Shown piece after piece: positions 45,837 to 57,239 of a stretch of DNA of 64,000 nt. This DNA comes from JBBROS01 sp965260995. Lineage in GTDB: Bacteria > Pseudomonadota > Alphaproteobacteria > Acetobacterales > Acetobacteraceae. The notes below the pieces were generated by a model. The model ran no database searches. It was given only the letters and a program-made list of their open reading frames with translations, and was not told the origin of the DNA. The stretch lies in NCBI GenBank assembly GCA_965260995.1, contig CBDHCD010000002.1:496001-560000 (forward strand), read 5' to 3'. A program made the translations under genes and the position numbers. The first letter of the stretch is position 1. Every line of letters begins with the position of its first letter.

Positions 45837-47720
<1,884 letters not shown>

Positions 47721-48299
47721 TCATCATGCGATCAAACCAACCCCGCCGAAGCAGAACCAGCCCAACCCACAACGAAAAGCCCAAAACACGCCGATCCGCG
47801 ACCCTAAACCATAACACCAAGCAATTCCCGCCAGACCCGAAAATCCAGCCAGGACAATATGAAACGCCTCACTCATCCGAAGATATGAACGAACAGACAT
47901 CCCATCATCGCCCCAGATCACGAACCATCAGAACCAGCCGAAATCCACCCAGCGCCACAGCCTAAGCATCACGATGCAACCGTCGCGCCCTGAACCAAAA
48001 CCAGCCCAAAACCCGAACCACGAAACCCGTGAAACCAAAACCAAACGCCACGCGAACCCACTGGCACCAACAGAACACACCCAGATACGAACCCATGACC
48101 CCCAACACACAACGCCAGAACCCGCTCGCGCAGACCCCAAACATCATGCCCCAGGAACCATGCAGGACGCCGCCAACATATCCCTTCCATTACCGATGCT
48201 CATGTCAATGAACTGCCAGACAAAGCACCAGTTCCTCTCAAACCAGAGAGGAATTCAGAGCTTTTATCTAACGAACCCACATGCGAGATGTGGGAAAGA
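47721..48299 (-). other. rRNA operon leader region
   Basis: About 580 bp upstream of 16S, lower in GC than the surroundings and with many A/C-rich tracts on the + strand. No gene is supported. It should hold the leader and antitermination signals; a 7-bp stem (CCCACAT / ATGTGGG, 48276-48294) lies at the promoter-proximal end. Confidence 0.65.
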
Positions 48300-48329
48300 A
48301 GAATATCCGACGATGCTGAGCTGTGTCAA
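48300..48329 (-). promoter_or_regulatory. Candidate rRNA operon promoter
   Basis: On the - strand a perfect TTGACA (48324-48329) is followed after 18 bases by TATTCT (48300-48305). The position some 580 bases before 16S suits an rRNA promoter. A second promoter cannot be excluded. Confidence 0.55.
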
Positions 48330-48418
48330 CCACATTCATCGTCGCCGGTGACGATCAAATAGTCATGGCGGTCGCCGCGGTCAACGGGGAATCGTGATCG
48401 TTCCGCTTAAAAAATTCA

Positions 48419-49399
48419 TCAAGCCTTGCTTTGCTGCAGGGCGCCTCGGGGCAACTTGGCCAACAACCCTTCGAAATATGGGATCGTGCGGCTCAGGCCT
48501 TCCGCGAGCGGAATCTTCGGCGTCCAGCCAAGGATCGCTCGCGCCTGCTCGATGTCCGGCCGACGCTGCTTCGGGTCGTCCTCCGGCAACGCGCGATGCA
48601 CGATCCGGGACGCCGAGCCGGTGAGGTCGATCACCTGTTCGGCGAGTTCAAGGATGGTGAACTCCCCCGGGTTGCCGAGGTTGACCGGCCCCGTCACCTC
48701 GTCTGCACTCCCCATCAGCCGGACGAACCCTTCGATCAGGTCGTCAACGTAACAGAACGAGCGAGTCTGCTGGCCTTCGCCGAACACCGTGATGTCCTGC
48801 CCGGTCAACGCCTGCACGATGAAGCTCGACACCACGCGGCCGTCCCGCGGGTGCGTCCGCGGCCCGTACGTGTTGAAGATGCGAGCCACCTTGATCTTCA
48901 TCCGATGCTGCCGGCGGTAATCGAAGAACAGCGTCTCCGCGCAGCGTTTGCCTTCGTCGTAGCAAGATCGCGACCCGATCGGGTTGACGTTGCCCCAATA
49001 GCTTTCCGGCTGCGGATGCAGCGACGGGTCGCCGTACACCTCGCTGGTCGACGCCTGGAAGATCCGCGCGCCCGTCCGCTTCGCCAGCCCCAGCATGTTG
49101 ATCGCGCCCAGCACGCTCGTCTTGGTCGTCTGCACCGGGTCGCGCTGGTAGTGGATCGGCGACGCCGGGCAGGCCAGGTTATAGATCTCGTCCACCTCGA
49201 CGTACAGTGGGAACGTCACGTCATGCCGGATGTGCTCGAAATGCGGATTGCCGAACAGGTGCGACACGTTGCTCGGCGTGCCGGTGAAGTAATTGTCCAC
49301 GCACAGCACGTGGCAGCCTTCCGCCAGCAGACGCTCGCACAGGTGCGAGCCGAGGAACCCGGCCCCACCGGTGACCAGCACGCGCTTTTCCAGATGCAA
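48419..49399 (-). CDS. UDP-glucuronate decarboxylase (UDP-xylose synthase)
   Basis: 326 residues from TTG 49399, with GGAG upstream. An extended SDR with the NAD motif GGAGFLGS (11-18), NLACPASPIHYQ, the catalytic STSEVYG and SCYDEGKR (Tyr-x3-Lys), and AFNTYGPRT-like ARIFNTYGPRTHPRDGRV. It decarboxylates UDP-glucuronate to UDP-xylose for polysaccharide synthesis in the cytosol. No glycan cluster is adjacent. dTDP-glucose dehydratase is the less likely alternative. Confidence 0.85.
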   Translation of the reverse strand: MHLEKRVLVTGGAGFLGSHLCERLLAEGCHVLCVDNYFTGTPSNVSHLFGNPHFEHIRHDVTFPLYVEVDEIYNLACPASPIHYQRDPVQTTKTSVLGAINMLGLAKRTGARIFQASTSEVYGDPSLHPQPESYWGNVNPIGSRSCYDEGKRCAETLFFDYRRQHRMKIKVARIFNTYGPRTHPRDGRVVSSFIVQALTGQDITVFGEGQQTRSFCYVDDLIEGFVRLMGSADEVTGPVNLGNPGEFTILELAEQVIDLTGSASRIVHRALPEDDPKQRRPDIEQARAILGWTPKIPLAEGLSRTIPYFEGLLAKLPRGALQQSKA

Positions 49400-49468
49400 A
49401 GCTCAACTCCTTCAACCCTGGCGGCAATGAGGCTGCGGCGCGCCGGTCGCAACCAGGATGCCGGACCG

Positions 49469-50128
49469 TCACGGCCCGCTCAAGTATCCGATCACCCGGC
49501 CGCGGCCATCGGCGGCGTCGCGCGTCAGCCGCATCTGTCCACCCCCAGGGAATGTCACCACCTGCACGCCGCCTGCCCCTGTCGCCACCGGGACCGGCGC
49601 CCCGGACCACACCGCCGCGACCAATCGCCCGTAGCGAGCCCCGAACTCGGGCGTCAGCGAGTGATAGGCCGCCGCCGCCGCCGACCAGTCGCCGAGCCGG
49701 GCATGCAAGCCGGCCAGGAAGCGGGCGGCGTAGAGCGCGTTCCGCCCGGGGTCGAACGCCTCGTCCAAATCCTTGAACGCCGCCGGGTGATGCAGCAGGT
49801 TCACCTGCATGCAGCCGACATCGACCGACGCGACGCCGCGCGCCTGCAACGCCTGCACGGCCCGGATCGCATCCATCTTGCTGCCGTAGAATGTGCCGAC
49901 CCCCTCGGCGGTGACGGTCCAAGGCCAAGGCCGCCGCACGCCGGTGCCCGGATCGGCCCGGCCGCTTTCCACCACCCCGATCGCCGCCATCAATCCGGGT
50001 GCGGTGCCGCGCGCCCGCTCGGCCGCCGCGATCGCCGCGTCGCAGGTGGCTGGCCGCGCGTCGCCCGGCTTCGCCGCGAACGCCCACAAAGGCCACGAGA
50101 GACACGAGAACAGCAGGAAATACCGCAT
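49469..50128 (-). CDS. Lytic transglycosylase (SLT domain), exported
   Basis: 219 residues with a signal peptide (cleavage after WAFAA, about residue 19). The SLT fold shows the catalytic Glu54 in IGVVESGR, SVDVGCMQVNLLHH and AAAAYHSL. It cleaves peptidoglycan glycan strands in the periplasm. The C-terminal 50 residues are unassigned. Such small soluble enzymes also occur with secretion systems or flagella, none of which is in view. Confidence 0.85.
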   Translation of the reverse strand: MRYFLLFSCLSWPLWAFAAKPGDARPATCDAAIAAAERARGTAPGLMAAIGVVESGRADPGTGVRRPWPWTVTAEGVGTFYGSKMDAIRAVQALQARGVASVDVGCMQVNLLHHPAAFKDLDEAFDPGRNALYAARFLAGLHARLGDWSAAAAAYHSLTPEFGARYGRLVAAVWSGAPVPVATGAGGVQVVTFPGGGQMRLTRDAADGRGRVIGYLSGP

Positions 50129-50862
50129 CCCTGTTTTATCGACGTGACGCGGCGGCGATGCAACTCGCCCGCTGCCGCGCCGTGCCCCAACGATGCCCTT
50201 TGCCTGACTCCGTTGCGAACTCGCCTGGGCTTCGGCGGGCTGTGGCCCGAGCTACGAGGGGCGGGGCGTTGCCGGGCTGCGAAGGGCGGCGCTTCGAAGA
50301 CACGTGGTGTCGTGGGCCGTCCGCCGGCATCGCCGCTGCGGCGGGAGCGGCCGCGGTCCTGAGCAGATGACGGGCGGGCGGGGCGCCCCGGTTGACCACG
50401 GCGCCCTCTGCCGCTCGGTGCAGAAGCAGGCGCCGGAGAGGCAGAGGCACCCGCGCTGGCGAGGGCGCGGGCCGCGCTCGGCGGGTTGGAGGCTGGGCGG
50501 GATAGGCGAGGCCTGCGTGAAGGCGCGAGGCCGGTGGGCCTGCCTTGGCCGGGCCGCGGGCCAAGCCGAAGCGGTTGATCCGCCCGGTTCGGGGCCTCAA
50601 GGGCCTGAGAACGGCCGGCGCGGCCACCAAGGTCGAGGTCAGGCGCGCGCTCAGGCAGGGCCAGGCGCGCGCCTTCAACGTCGCGGGCGGCAGCCGCGGC
50701 GAGGCCGGCGTCGTCGAACGCGCGCTCGGCGCCGGCGCGGGCGCGCGTGCCGAGGCTGTCCAGCGCGTCAACGGACGGCCGGGCCTGAACGCCGCGCGAC
50801 CGCGAGGCCAGCGCGGGAGAACGCCCCCGTGCGCTCCAGCCAAAGTTCGCAACAGAGCCGGC
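50129..50862. other. Unassigned region left of the cysteine desulfurase fragment
   Basis: About 730 bp. Long frames are open on both strands because of GC bias, but none shows a family feature. A 10-bp inverted pair GTTGCGAACT (50212-50221) and AGTTCGCAAC (50844-50853) brackets most of it, and its right part contains a partial copy of the palindromic element seen at 54490-54558. Confidence 0.5.
50815..50856 (+). repeat. Partial copy of palindromic element
   Basis: GGGAGAACGCCCCC and AAGTTCGCAACAGA match the loop and right arm of the hairpin element at 54490-54558; the left arm is missing here. Confidence 0.6.
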
Positions 50863-51120
50863 AAGACCCCGCTCGACGTCGCCGCCCAGGGTCTCGAACT
50901 GGTCAGCATCAGCGGCCGCGAACTCTACAGGCCCAAGGGCATCGACGCGCTTTACGTCCGCCGCCGGCCCCGCGTTCGCCTCACCCCGCTGTTCTCCGGC
51001 GGCTGGCAGGAGCGCGGCTTGCGCAGCGGCACGCAGCCGACCCCGCTCGTATTTGGTTTCGGCGAGGCCTGCCGGCTGGCCGGGCGATGGGTGGGCGAAG
51101 AGGCCGAGTGGCTGACGAGA
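50863..51120 (+). pseudogene. Cysteine desulfurase (IscS/NifS) internal fragment
   Basis: The frame reads KTPLDVAAQGLELVSISG, then a stretch ending LYRPKGIDALYVRRRPRVRL and SGGWQERGLRSGTQPTP, all close to the region just after the IscS active-site lysine. That lysine motif (SGHK expected) is SGRE here, so the residue that binds PLP is lost. The N-terminal half and the C-terminus with the catalytic Cys are absent. A dead fragment, starting right at the partial repeat. Confidence 0.78.
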
Positions 51121-51360
51121 CTACGCAGTTGCCTGCTGCACGGAGGCACAAAGCGACTTGTTCACTAAACCGCGCTCCTCGGTAGAGATTATACTATGAT
51201 TTCTGCGGGAACAGATCAGAACCACAGATGACCAAGCGTGAAATCTGGGTCAGGCCTTATGGTCGAGCAACGTGTCTTCGGCCGTGCGACGTCTTCCCAT
51301 GTAACTTCCCGTGCAACGACCGAGCGATACAACAACCGGGCCATGCAACGACCGGACAAT
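51121..51360. other. Non-coding gap before tctA
   Basis: 240 bp; no supported gene. It is the downstream end of the second tct operon (tctA stop at 51361), and I see no clear terminator. Confidence 0.5.
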
Positions 51361-52869
51361 TCAATCTCCCCTTGTCGCCAGGACCGCGCGCGAGCGGCGC
51401 CGCACGGCCGCGATCAGCAGCGGCGACAGCCAGACCAGGATCGTCAGCACCCCGAGCCCGGCCGCGATCGGCCGCTCGAAGAACCCGGCGAACTGGCCGT
51501 TGGACTTGATCATCGACGTCACGAAGTTGCTCTCGACCATCGGGCCCAGCACGATGCCGAGGATGACCGGCGCCACCGGCATCGCGTTCTCCTCCATGAA
51601 GAAGCCGAGCGCCCCGAACGCCAGCATGACGCCGATGCTGAACACGGAGTTGTTCACCGCGTAGGAGCCGACGATGCAGAACAGCAGGATGCATGGCATC
51701 AGGATGTGCCGCGGCGTGCGAAGGATCTGCTTGGCGCCCTTGATCGCCACCCAACCGAACGGGATCATCAACAGGTTCGCCAGGATGAAGATGAGGAACA
51801 CGGCGTAGATGTTCTGCGGGTTGTTGATGAACATCGTCGGCCCGGGGTTCATTCCCTTCATGTAAAGCACGCCGATCACCACCGCCGTGATGGTGTCGCC
51901 CGGGATGCCGAACACCAGGGCCGGCACCCACGCGCCGCCCAGGGCCGCGTTGTTGGACGACGTGCTCTCGATGATGCCCTCGATGTGCCCGGTGCCGAAC
52001 TTCTCCGGCGTGCGCGAGAAGCGCTTCGAGACGGCGTAGCTGACCCAGGCCGCGATGTCGGCCCCGGCGCCCGGCAGCGCGCCGATCACCGTGCCGACGA
52101 CGTTGCCGCGCAACTGCTGCCGCCAATAGCGCCGCACCAGGCCGCCCCACCCGCGGAACAGGTTGCCCATCAGGGCCTGCGGCACGGTGGCGAGGTCGGT
52201 TTCCCCCACCGCGTAGCGGAAGATTTCGGAGATCGCGAACAGCCCGATCATCGCCGGGATGAACTCGATCCCTCCCATCAGCTCGACGTTGCCGAAGGTG
52301 AAGCGCGGGACGCCGGCCGGGTTGTTGAGGCCGATCGTCGAGACGAACAGGCCGATGAACAAAGCCGCAATGCCCTTGGCCGGGTTCGCCGCGCCGATGA
52401 ACACGCCGCAGGTCAGCCCGAGCAGCGCGAGCCAGAAATACTCGAACGACGAGAACTGCAGCGCCACCTCGGCCAGCCAAGGCGCGGCCACGATCAGCAC
52501 CGCCGTGCCGAACAGCCCGCCCATCGCCGAGAACATGAGGTTCGCGCCGAGCGCCACCTCCCCTTCGCCCTTGCGCGTCATCGCGAACGCCTCGTCGGCG
52601 TAGGCGGCCGAGGCCGGCGTCCCCGGGATGCGCAGCAGCGTCGCCGGGATGTCGCCCGCGAAGATCGCCATGGCGGCGCACGTCACCATCGCGCCCACCG
52701 CCGGCACAGGGTCCATGAAGAAGGTCACGGGCACGAGCAAGGCGATCGCCATCGTTGCGGTCAGCCCCGGCGTTGCGCCGACGAACAAGCCGAACGCCGC
52801 CGCGAACAGCATCATGCTCAGCACCGAAGGCCGGGCGACGAGGCCGACGGCGTCGATGATCGCGGTCAC
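51361..52869 (-). CDS. Tripartite tricarboxylate transporter large subunit (TctA), second system
   Basis: 502 residues with about 12 membrane segments; motifs GATPGLTATMAIALLVPVTF, GVFIGAANPAKGIAALFIG and GALPGAGADIAAWVSYAVSK. Last gene of a tctC-tctB-tctA operon on the - strand. It differs in its motifs from the tctA at 32487 and so is not a recent copy. Confidence 0.92.
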   Translation of the reverse strand: MTAIIDAVGLVARPSVLSMMLFAAAFGLFVGATPGLTATMAIALLVPVTFFMDPVPAVGAMVTCAAMAIFAGDIPATLLRIPGTPASAAYADEAFAMTRKGEGEVALGANLMFSAMGGLFGTAVLIVAAPWLAEVALQFSSFEYFWLALLGLTCGVFIGAANPAKGIAALFIGLFVSTIGLNNPAGVPRFTFGNVELMGGIEFIPAMIGLFAISEIFRYAVGETDLATVPQALMGNLFRGWGGLVRRYWRQQLRGNVVGTVIGALPGAGADIAAWVSYAVSKRFSRTPEKFGTGHIEGIIESTSSNNAALGGAWVPALVFGIPGDTITAVVIGVLYMKGMNPGPTMFINNPQNIYAVFLIFILANLLMIPFGWVAIKGAKQILRTPRHILMPCILLFCIVGSYAVNNSVFSIGVMLAFGALGFFMEENAMPVAPVILGIVLGPMVESNFVTSMIKSNGQFAGFFERPIAAGLGVLTILVWLSPLLIAAVRRRSRAVLATRGD

Positions 52870-52921
52870 GGCAAATGCCCGGCGGCTCGGCCGCGCCGGC
52901 GCATCCTCACGGGCGGGGGCG

Positions 52922-53380
52922 TCAGAACCACCACGGCCCGCGCGGCAACGGCACGCGCAACAGGTCGCCGAAGCCGCGCGCGATCGCGACCGTCACCACC
53001 GCCGCGACCAGCGCCGCGACCCACCAGCGCGCCCCGAACAGCATGAACAGCGCGAACAGCATGAAAACCGACACCGGCATGAAGCCGAGCGGCTCCGACG
53101 CGATCACGTAGAACACGGCCAGCCCGGCGACCGCCCCGAGCCGCACCCAGCCGGCCGGCCGGCGCGTCCACGGCGCGGCCACCCAAGCACCCTGCCACTG
53201 CCGCGCCCCCGCCACCACGAGCAACCCACCAGCGCCGCCCAGCCCCCAGGCCACCAGCATGGGGAACACCGCCGCCCCGTACTCCTGCCCCGGCACCGGC
53301 GGCAGCGTGCGCGCGTAAAGGAACACCGCCAACGCCAGCACGAGCAACCCGGCCCCGAGCACGGCGTCGTTGACCCGCAC
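52922..53380 (-). CDS. Tripartite tricarboxylate transporter small subunit (TctB), second system
   Basis: 152 residues, four membrane segments, starting MRVNDAVLGAGLLVLALAV. It lies 16 bases after tctC and 52 before tctA. Confidence 0.85.
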   Translation of the reverse strand: MRVNDAVLGAGLLVLALAVFLYARTLPPVPGQEYGAAVFPMLVAWGLGGAGGLLVVAGARQWQGAWVAAPWTRRPAGWVRLGAVAGLAVFYVIASEPLGFMPVSVFMLFALFMLFGARWWVAALVAAVVTVAIARGFGDLLRVPLPRGPWWF

Positions 53381-53396
53381 GGCCGCGGCCGCCGCG

Positions 53397-54377
53397 CTAC
53401 TTCGCTAGGCCGACCTTCTTCATCACCGCGCCGAGGTCCGCGTCGCTCGTCTTCCAGAACGTCAGGAACTCCGGCCCGGCCGCGACCTTGATGCCGAAGC
53501 CCCGGGCGCCCATGAAGTCCGCATACTCCTTGCTCTGGCCGATCTCCACCAGGGCGGCGCTCAGCCGCGTGCTGATCTCGGCCGGCAAACCCTTCGGTGC
53601 CACCATCCCGCGCCAAGCGCCGATGGTCCAGGCGCTCCCGGTCGCCTCCTGCAGCGTCGGCACGTCCGGGAACAGCGGGTTGCGCGCATCGGCCATGATG
53701 GCGAGGCTGCGCACCCGCCCCGCGTCGATCAACGATCGCGCTTCCGGGATCGAGCACGGCACCACCGACACCCCGCCCGCGACCAGGTCTTGCAGGCCGG
53801 GCGCCGCGCCGTTGCTCGGCACCCACGGTGCGGCGCCCGGATCGGCACCGAGGCTGTCCAGCATGCCCGCGATGGCCAGGTGCCAGATGCCACCCTGGCC
53901 GGTGCCGGACGACTTGAGCTTGCCCGGATCCGCCTTGATGGCGGCCACCAAATCCTTCGCCGTCTTGAACGGCGCGTCCTCGCGCACCTGCAACCCGGCC
54001 GGGTCGAGATTCAGCAAAGCGAGCGGCGTGTAATCGTCGTAACTCAGCTTCGTCAGACCCTGCCAGTGCAGCATGGCGATCTCGACCGTGGCCAGACCCA
54101 TCGTGTAGCCGTCCGGCGTGGCCTGGGCGATCGCGGTATGGCCGACCACGCCGTTGCCGCCCGTGCGGTTCACCACGTTCACCGGCTGACCGAGCTTGCG
54201 CTCCAGCAACGAGCCGACGATACGCGCCGTCGCGTCGGTGCCGCCGCCCGCCGCCCAGGGCACGATCAACGTGATCGGCCGATCCGGCCAAGCCGCCCAC
54301 GCACCAGTGGGGAGGGACAACCCGATCCCACCCATCATCAACGTGGCCGCGGCCCTGAGCATGGTGCGACGCAGCAT
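53397..54377 (-). CDS. Tripartite tricarboxylate transporter substrate-binding protein (TctC), second system
   Basis: 326 residues with a signal peptide (cleavage near AWAA, about residue 29). The Bug-family core shows WPDRPITLIVPWAAGGGTDA, VNRTGGNGVVGHTAIAQA and KSSGTGQGGIWHLAIAG. First gene of its operon; the ligand is a carboxylate by family. Confidence 0.92.
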   Translation of the reverse strand: MLRRTMLRAAATLMMGGIGLSLPTGAWAAWPDRPITLIVPWAAGGGTDATARIVGSLLERKLGQPVNVVNRTGGNGVVGHTAIAQATPDGYTMGLATVEIAMLHWQGLTKLSYDDYTPLALLNLDPAGLQVREDAPFKTAKDLVAAIKADPGKLKSSGTGQGGIWHLAIAGMLDSLGADPGAAPWVPSNGAAPGLQDLVAGGVSVVPCSIPEARSLIDAGRVRSLAIMADARNPLFPDVPTLQEATGSAWTIGAWRGMVAPKGLPAEISTRLSAALVEIGQSKEYADFMGARGFGIKVAAGPEFLTFWKTSDADLGAVMKKVGLAK

Positions 54378-54489
54378 CCCGATACCTCCCCTTATTTTGA
54401 TCGCGAGCCTAACACGCGACTTCCGCCTGGCAACGGTTTCTTTGCTCGATCATGTGGGTCCGCATGCGTCCTGTGGCCAACTCACAGGT

Positions 54490-54558
54490 TCTGTTGCGAA
54501 TTTCGGCAAGGCACCCGGGAGAACGCCCCCGCGTGCCTTAGCCGAAGTTCGCAACAGA
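54490..54558. repeat. Palindromic MITE-like element
   Basis: A 25/26-base hairpin with one mismatch and one bulge: left arm 54490-54514 (TCTGTTGCGAATTTCGGC...), right arm 54533-54558 (...GCCGAAGTTCGCAACAGA), 18-base loop. It lies between tctC and an IS5 element. A truncated copy is at 50815-50856, and TTGTTGCGAATTTTGG near 34013 resembles one end. Confidence 0.7.
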
Positions 54559-54606
54559 GCCGGCTAGAGCGTGGTCCGTGAGCCTACGTGAACGAGACAC
54601 GCTTTA

Positions 54607-55471
54607 GGCCGTAGTGACGATTTCAGCTTGGCTGGGTTCCGGTTCGGCGCTGGGTGTGGTTCAAGGCTGATTTCGAGGTTTGGCGATGGCGGGCGTTGAG
54701 GTGGATGCGTTGCGCGACGACCAGTGGGAGCGCTTGCGGGACCTGGTTCCGGGCGGGCGCGAGGGCCAGCGTGGGCCGCGTTGCGACAACCGCCGGTTCG
54801 TGGATGCGCTGCTGTGGATGGCGCGCTCTGGCGCGCGCTGGCGCGACCTGCCCGAGCGGTATGGTGATTACCAGGCCGTGAAGCGCCGCTTCTATCGCTG
54901 GGTCGAGCGCGACGTCTTGGGCGGCTTCCTGGCCGTGCTTGCGGCGGACAGCGACCTGGAATGGCTGATGATCGACAGCACGGTCGTGCGCGCCCACCAG
55001 CACGCGGCCGGGGCCCGCCGGTCCAAGGGGGGCCTGATGCCCAGGGGCTGGGCCGCTCTCGCGGCGGCCTGAGCACCAAGGTACACGCCGCCACCGACGC
55101 GCTGGGCAACCCGGTGCGCCTGCTGTTCGGGCCGGGGCAGCGCCATGACGTCACGCGCGGCCACGAACTGCTGGACGGCCTCAAGCCCGGTGCCGTGATC
55201 GCCGACAAGGGATACGACGCTGACCACCTGCGGGATGCCATAGGCGACATGGGAGCCGAGGCTGTCATCCCGCCCCGGTCCAACCGCAAAACGCCACGCG
55301 ACCATGACAAGGCGCTCTACCGGGAGCGCAACCTCGCCGAGCGGTTCTTCAACAAGCTGAAGCAGTTCAGGCGCGTGGCCACCCGCTACGACAAGCTCCT
55401 GCCCAACTACAGAGGCTTCGTCCAACTCGCCGCCATAGTCGTCCTGCTTCGGTGAAATCGTCACTACCGCC
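54607..55471. mobile_element. IS5-family (IS427-like) insertion sequence
   Basis: The ends carry GTAGTGACGATTTCA (54611-54625) and its exact reverse complement (55453-55467); similarity extends a few bases outward with one mismatch. TAG occurs on both sides (54605-54607 and 55471-55473), a possible target duplication. The outer border is uncertain by about four bases. Confidence 0.8.
54686..55455 (+). CDS. IS5-family transposase in two frames (probable -1 frameshift)
   Basis: The first frame (54686-55072) has the N-terminal domain (VDALRDDQWERLRDLVPG) and the first DDE Asp (LMIDSTVVRAHQHAAG). The second frame, one base back, continues with GLGRSRGGLSTKVHAATDAL, AVIADKGYDADHLR and NLAERFFNKLKQFRR to 55455. 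The switch can occur at a run of six G (55027-55032), typical of programmed frameshifting in this group. A simple mutation is the alternative. Confidence 0.82.
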
Positions 55472-55474
55472 TAG

Positions 55475-55845
55475 AGTCTCGTCGCCTCGCCTTGCGCGAG
55501 CCCGAGCCTGTGGATCGGCAAGGTATTTGGTGAAGGGGGTGGCCAAGATGTCGATGTCCACGCAGCCCCGCAGCGCCTCGACCGGCTGCCCGGCCCCATC
55601 CTGCCAGTTGCCCTCGCCGTCGTCGCGCAGGTGCAGGCGGCGCTCCTTGCCGGCCAGCGACAGCACGGCCTCCCGCACGCGCCAGCGGGCATCGCAGGCG
55701 ACGCGGTAGCGCGAGCCGTATGGCGTGCCACCGCGCGCGCCGACCACCACGCCTTCGGCGACGACGCCGTCGGCGATGCTGCGGATGCTGAGATGCTCGG
55801 CGCCGGCGCCTTCGGCTGGCACCCACTTGACGGCACGGTTCACGT
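55475..55845 (-). pseudogene. Putative glycolipid-binding domain protein, truncated by IS5
   Basis: The frame reads VKWVPAEGAGAEHLSIRSIA, GSRYRVACDARWRVREAVL and CVDIDILATPFT, resembling the glycolipid-binding family (DUF1089). A frameshift follows; the other frame gives NTLPIHRLGLAQGEA, the expected next motif, and then the IS border at about 55475. The C-terminal half is missing. Confidence 0.65.
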
Positions 55846-55906
55846 CAGCCCCGCCGCGGTCTTGGCCATGTACACCCGCTCGTAGCTTTTCTCGCTGACC
55901 CGGCCC

Positions 55907-56175
55907 GTCTCGCGAGGCGTCCAGCCGCCGCAGGCCCGCATTGGTGCCGAGGCCGTACAGGCACAGCAGCCGCCGCGATCGCAGCTCGGTGCGATCAAGG
56001 GCCTCATAGGCCGTGGGGCTGCCCAGCGCGTCGGTGAAGCCGAGCCGCAGGTCAACTTCCTTGACCATGTCGAGCAGGCCCGCCATCGGCCAGTCCGCCG
56101 TCACCTCGGCTTTGACGGCGTCGATGTTCTCCGGGTTGGACCGGGCCCGCAACGGCGACACCCTGATCCAGCCCC
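55907..56175 (-). pseudogene. Tn3-family transposase fragment
   Basis: About 85 residues: VSPLRARSNPENIDAVKAEV, DWPMAGLLDMVKEVDLRLGF and LYGLGTNAGLRRL are typical of the central-to-C-terminal part of Tn3 TnpA. Both ends are lost at junctions with unrelated sequence. Confidence 0.8.
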
Positions 56176-57230
56176 CACGGGGTCAGCCTACGCGAGGCGG
56201 GCCGGCGGCTGCAGTGCGCCGGCCATCCCACGCGCACAGGACCGGGGCACTGGGACGCGACCACCTTGTGCGGCATGCTGCGCAATCCGGCCTACCAGGG
56301 CACGGCCATGTTCGGCCCAGGGTGGTGGCCCCGGCGCAAGGGCGCCTGCGCCCGATCCATGGACGGCTCCAGCCGCCGTGCAACGCCGCGAGCTCGTCCG
56401 CTGCCGTGCCGCGGGAGGAGTGGATCGCGATCCCAATGCCCGCGATCGTGGAGGCAGGGACATTCGAGGCGGCCCAGGCGCAGCTGGACGAGAACCGACG
56501 GCGCGAGCGCGACGGGCGCCGCCGGCCCGGTTGGCTGCTGCATGGCCTTGTTGTGTGCCGCCGCTGCGGCTACGCGTTTTACGGCAAGATGGCGCGTGGC
56601 ACACTGGGCGGCCGCCGGCCCGCCAACTACGGCTACTACCGCTGCACCGGCACGGACGGGCACAAGTTTGGCGGCCAGGCGCCGTGCGACAACCGCTCCG
56701 TGCGCAGCGACAAGCTGGAGCAGGCCGTGTGGCGGCAGGTCGAGGCGGTGCTGGCCGACCCGGCCCGAGTCGCGGCGGAGCACGAGCGGCGCGCGGCGTC
56801 TGCCCGGGACGGGAAGGCGCATGGGGACGTGGACGCGCTCAACCGGCAGATCGCGCGCCTGCGGCGCGGCATGGACCGGCTGATCGACGGCTACGCCGAG
56901 GAGGTCATCGACGCCGACGAGTTCAAGCCGCGCCTGGGCGGGCTCAAGCAACGGCTGGCCCGCTTGCAGGCTGAGCGCGACGACGTCGCCGCGGCGCACG
57001 AGGCCGAGCGCAGCCTGCACCTTGTGATCGGGCGCCTGGAGACGTTCGCGGGCCGGGTCCGTGGCGGGCTGGACAGCTTGGACTGGCACGGCCAGCGCGA
57101 GATCATCCGCGCCCTACGTTCGGCGCGTCGAGATCGACCGCGACCAGGTCGAGGCGGTGTTCCGCGTCCCAGGCGCGACGCCTCCGTTCAATGACGGCGC
57201 TGACAGCGGTTCAGGCCTCAGCCCGGCAGG
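56176..57230 (+). pseudogene. Large serine recombinase, C-terminal part, frameshifted
   Basis: Pieces in three frames: VSLREAGRRLQCAGH and LCGMLRNPAYQGTAMFG near 56180-56310, then from about 56400 the zinc-ribbon region (VVCRRCGYAFYG ... YYRC) and the coiled-coil region (RQIARLRRGMDRLIDGYAEE), then RRVEIDRDQVEAVFRVPGA in another frame to about 57200. The N-terminal catalytic domain is missing. At least two frameshifts; dead. Confidence 0.8.
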
Positions 57231-57239
57231 CAGGCCAAC

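Noticed and set aside
50304..50862. Coding sequence for an unknown Arg/Ala-rich protein
   Set aside because: The frame is open only through base composition; the only homologous part is the later cysteine desulfurase fragment.
51238..53046. 602-codon + strand open frame opposite the second tctA
   Set aside because: Shadow frame dominated by Arg, His, Asp and Gln, with no family features.
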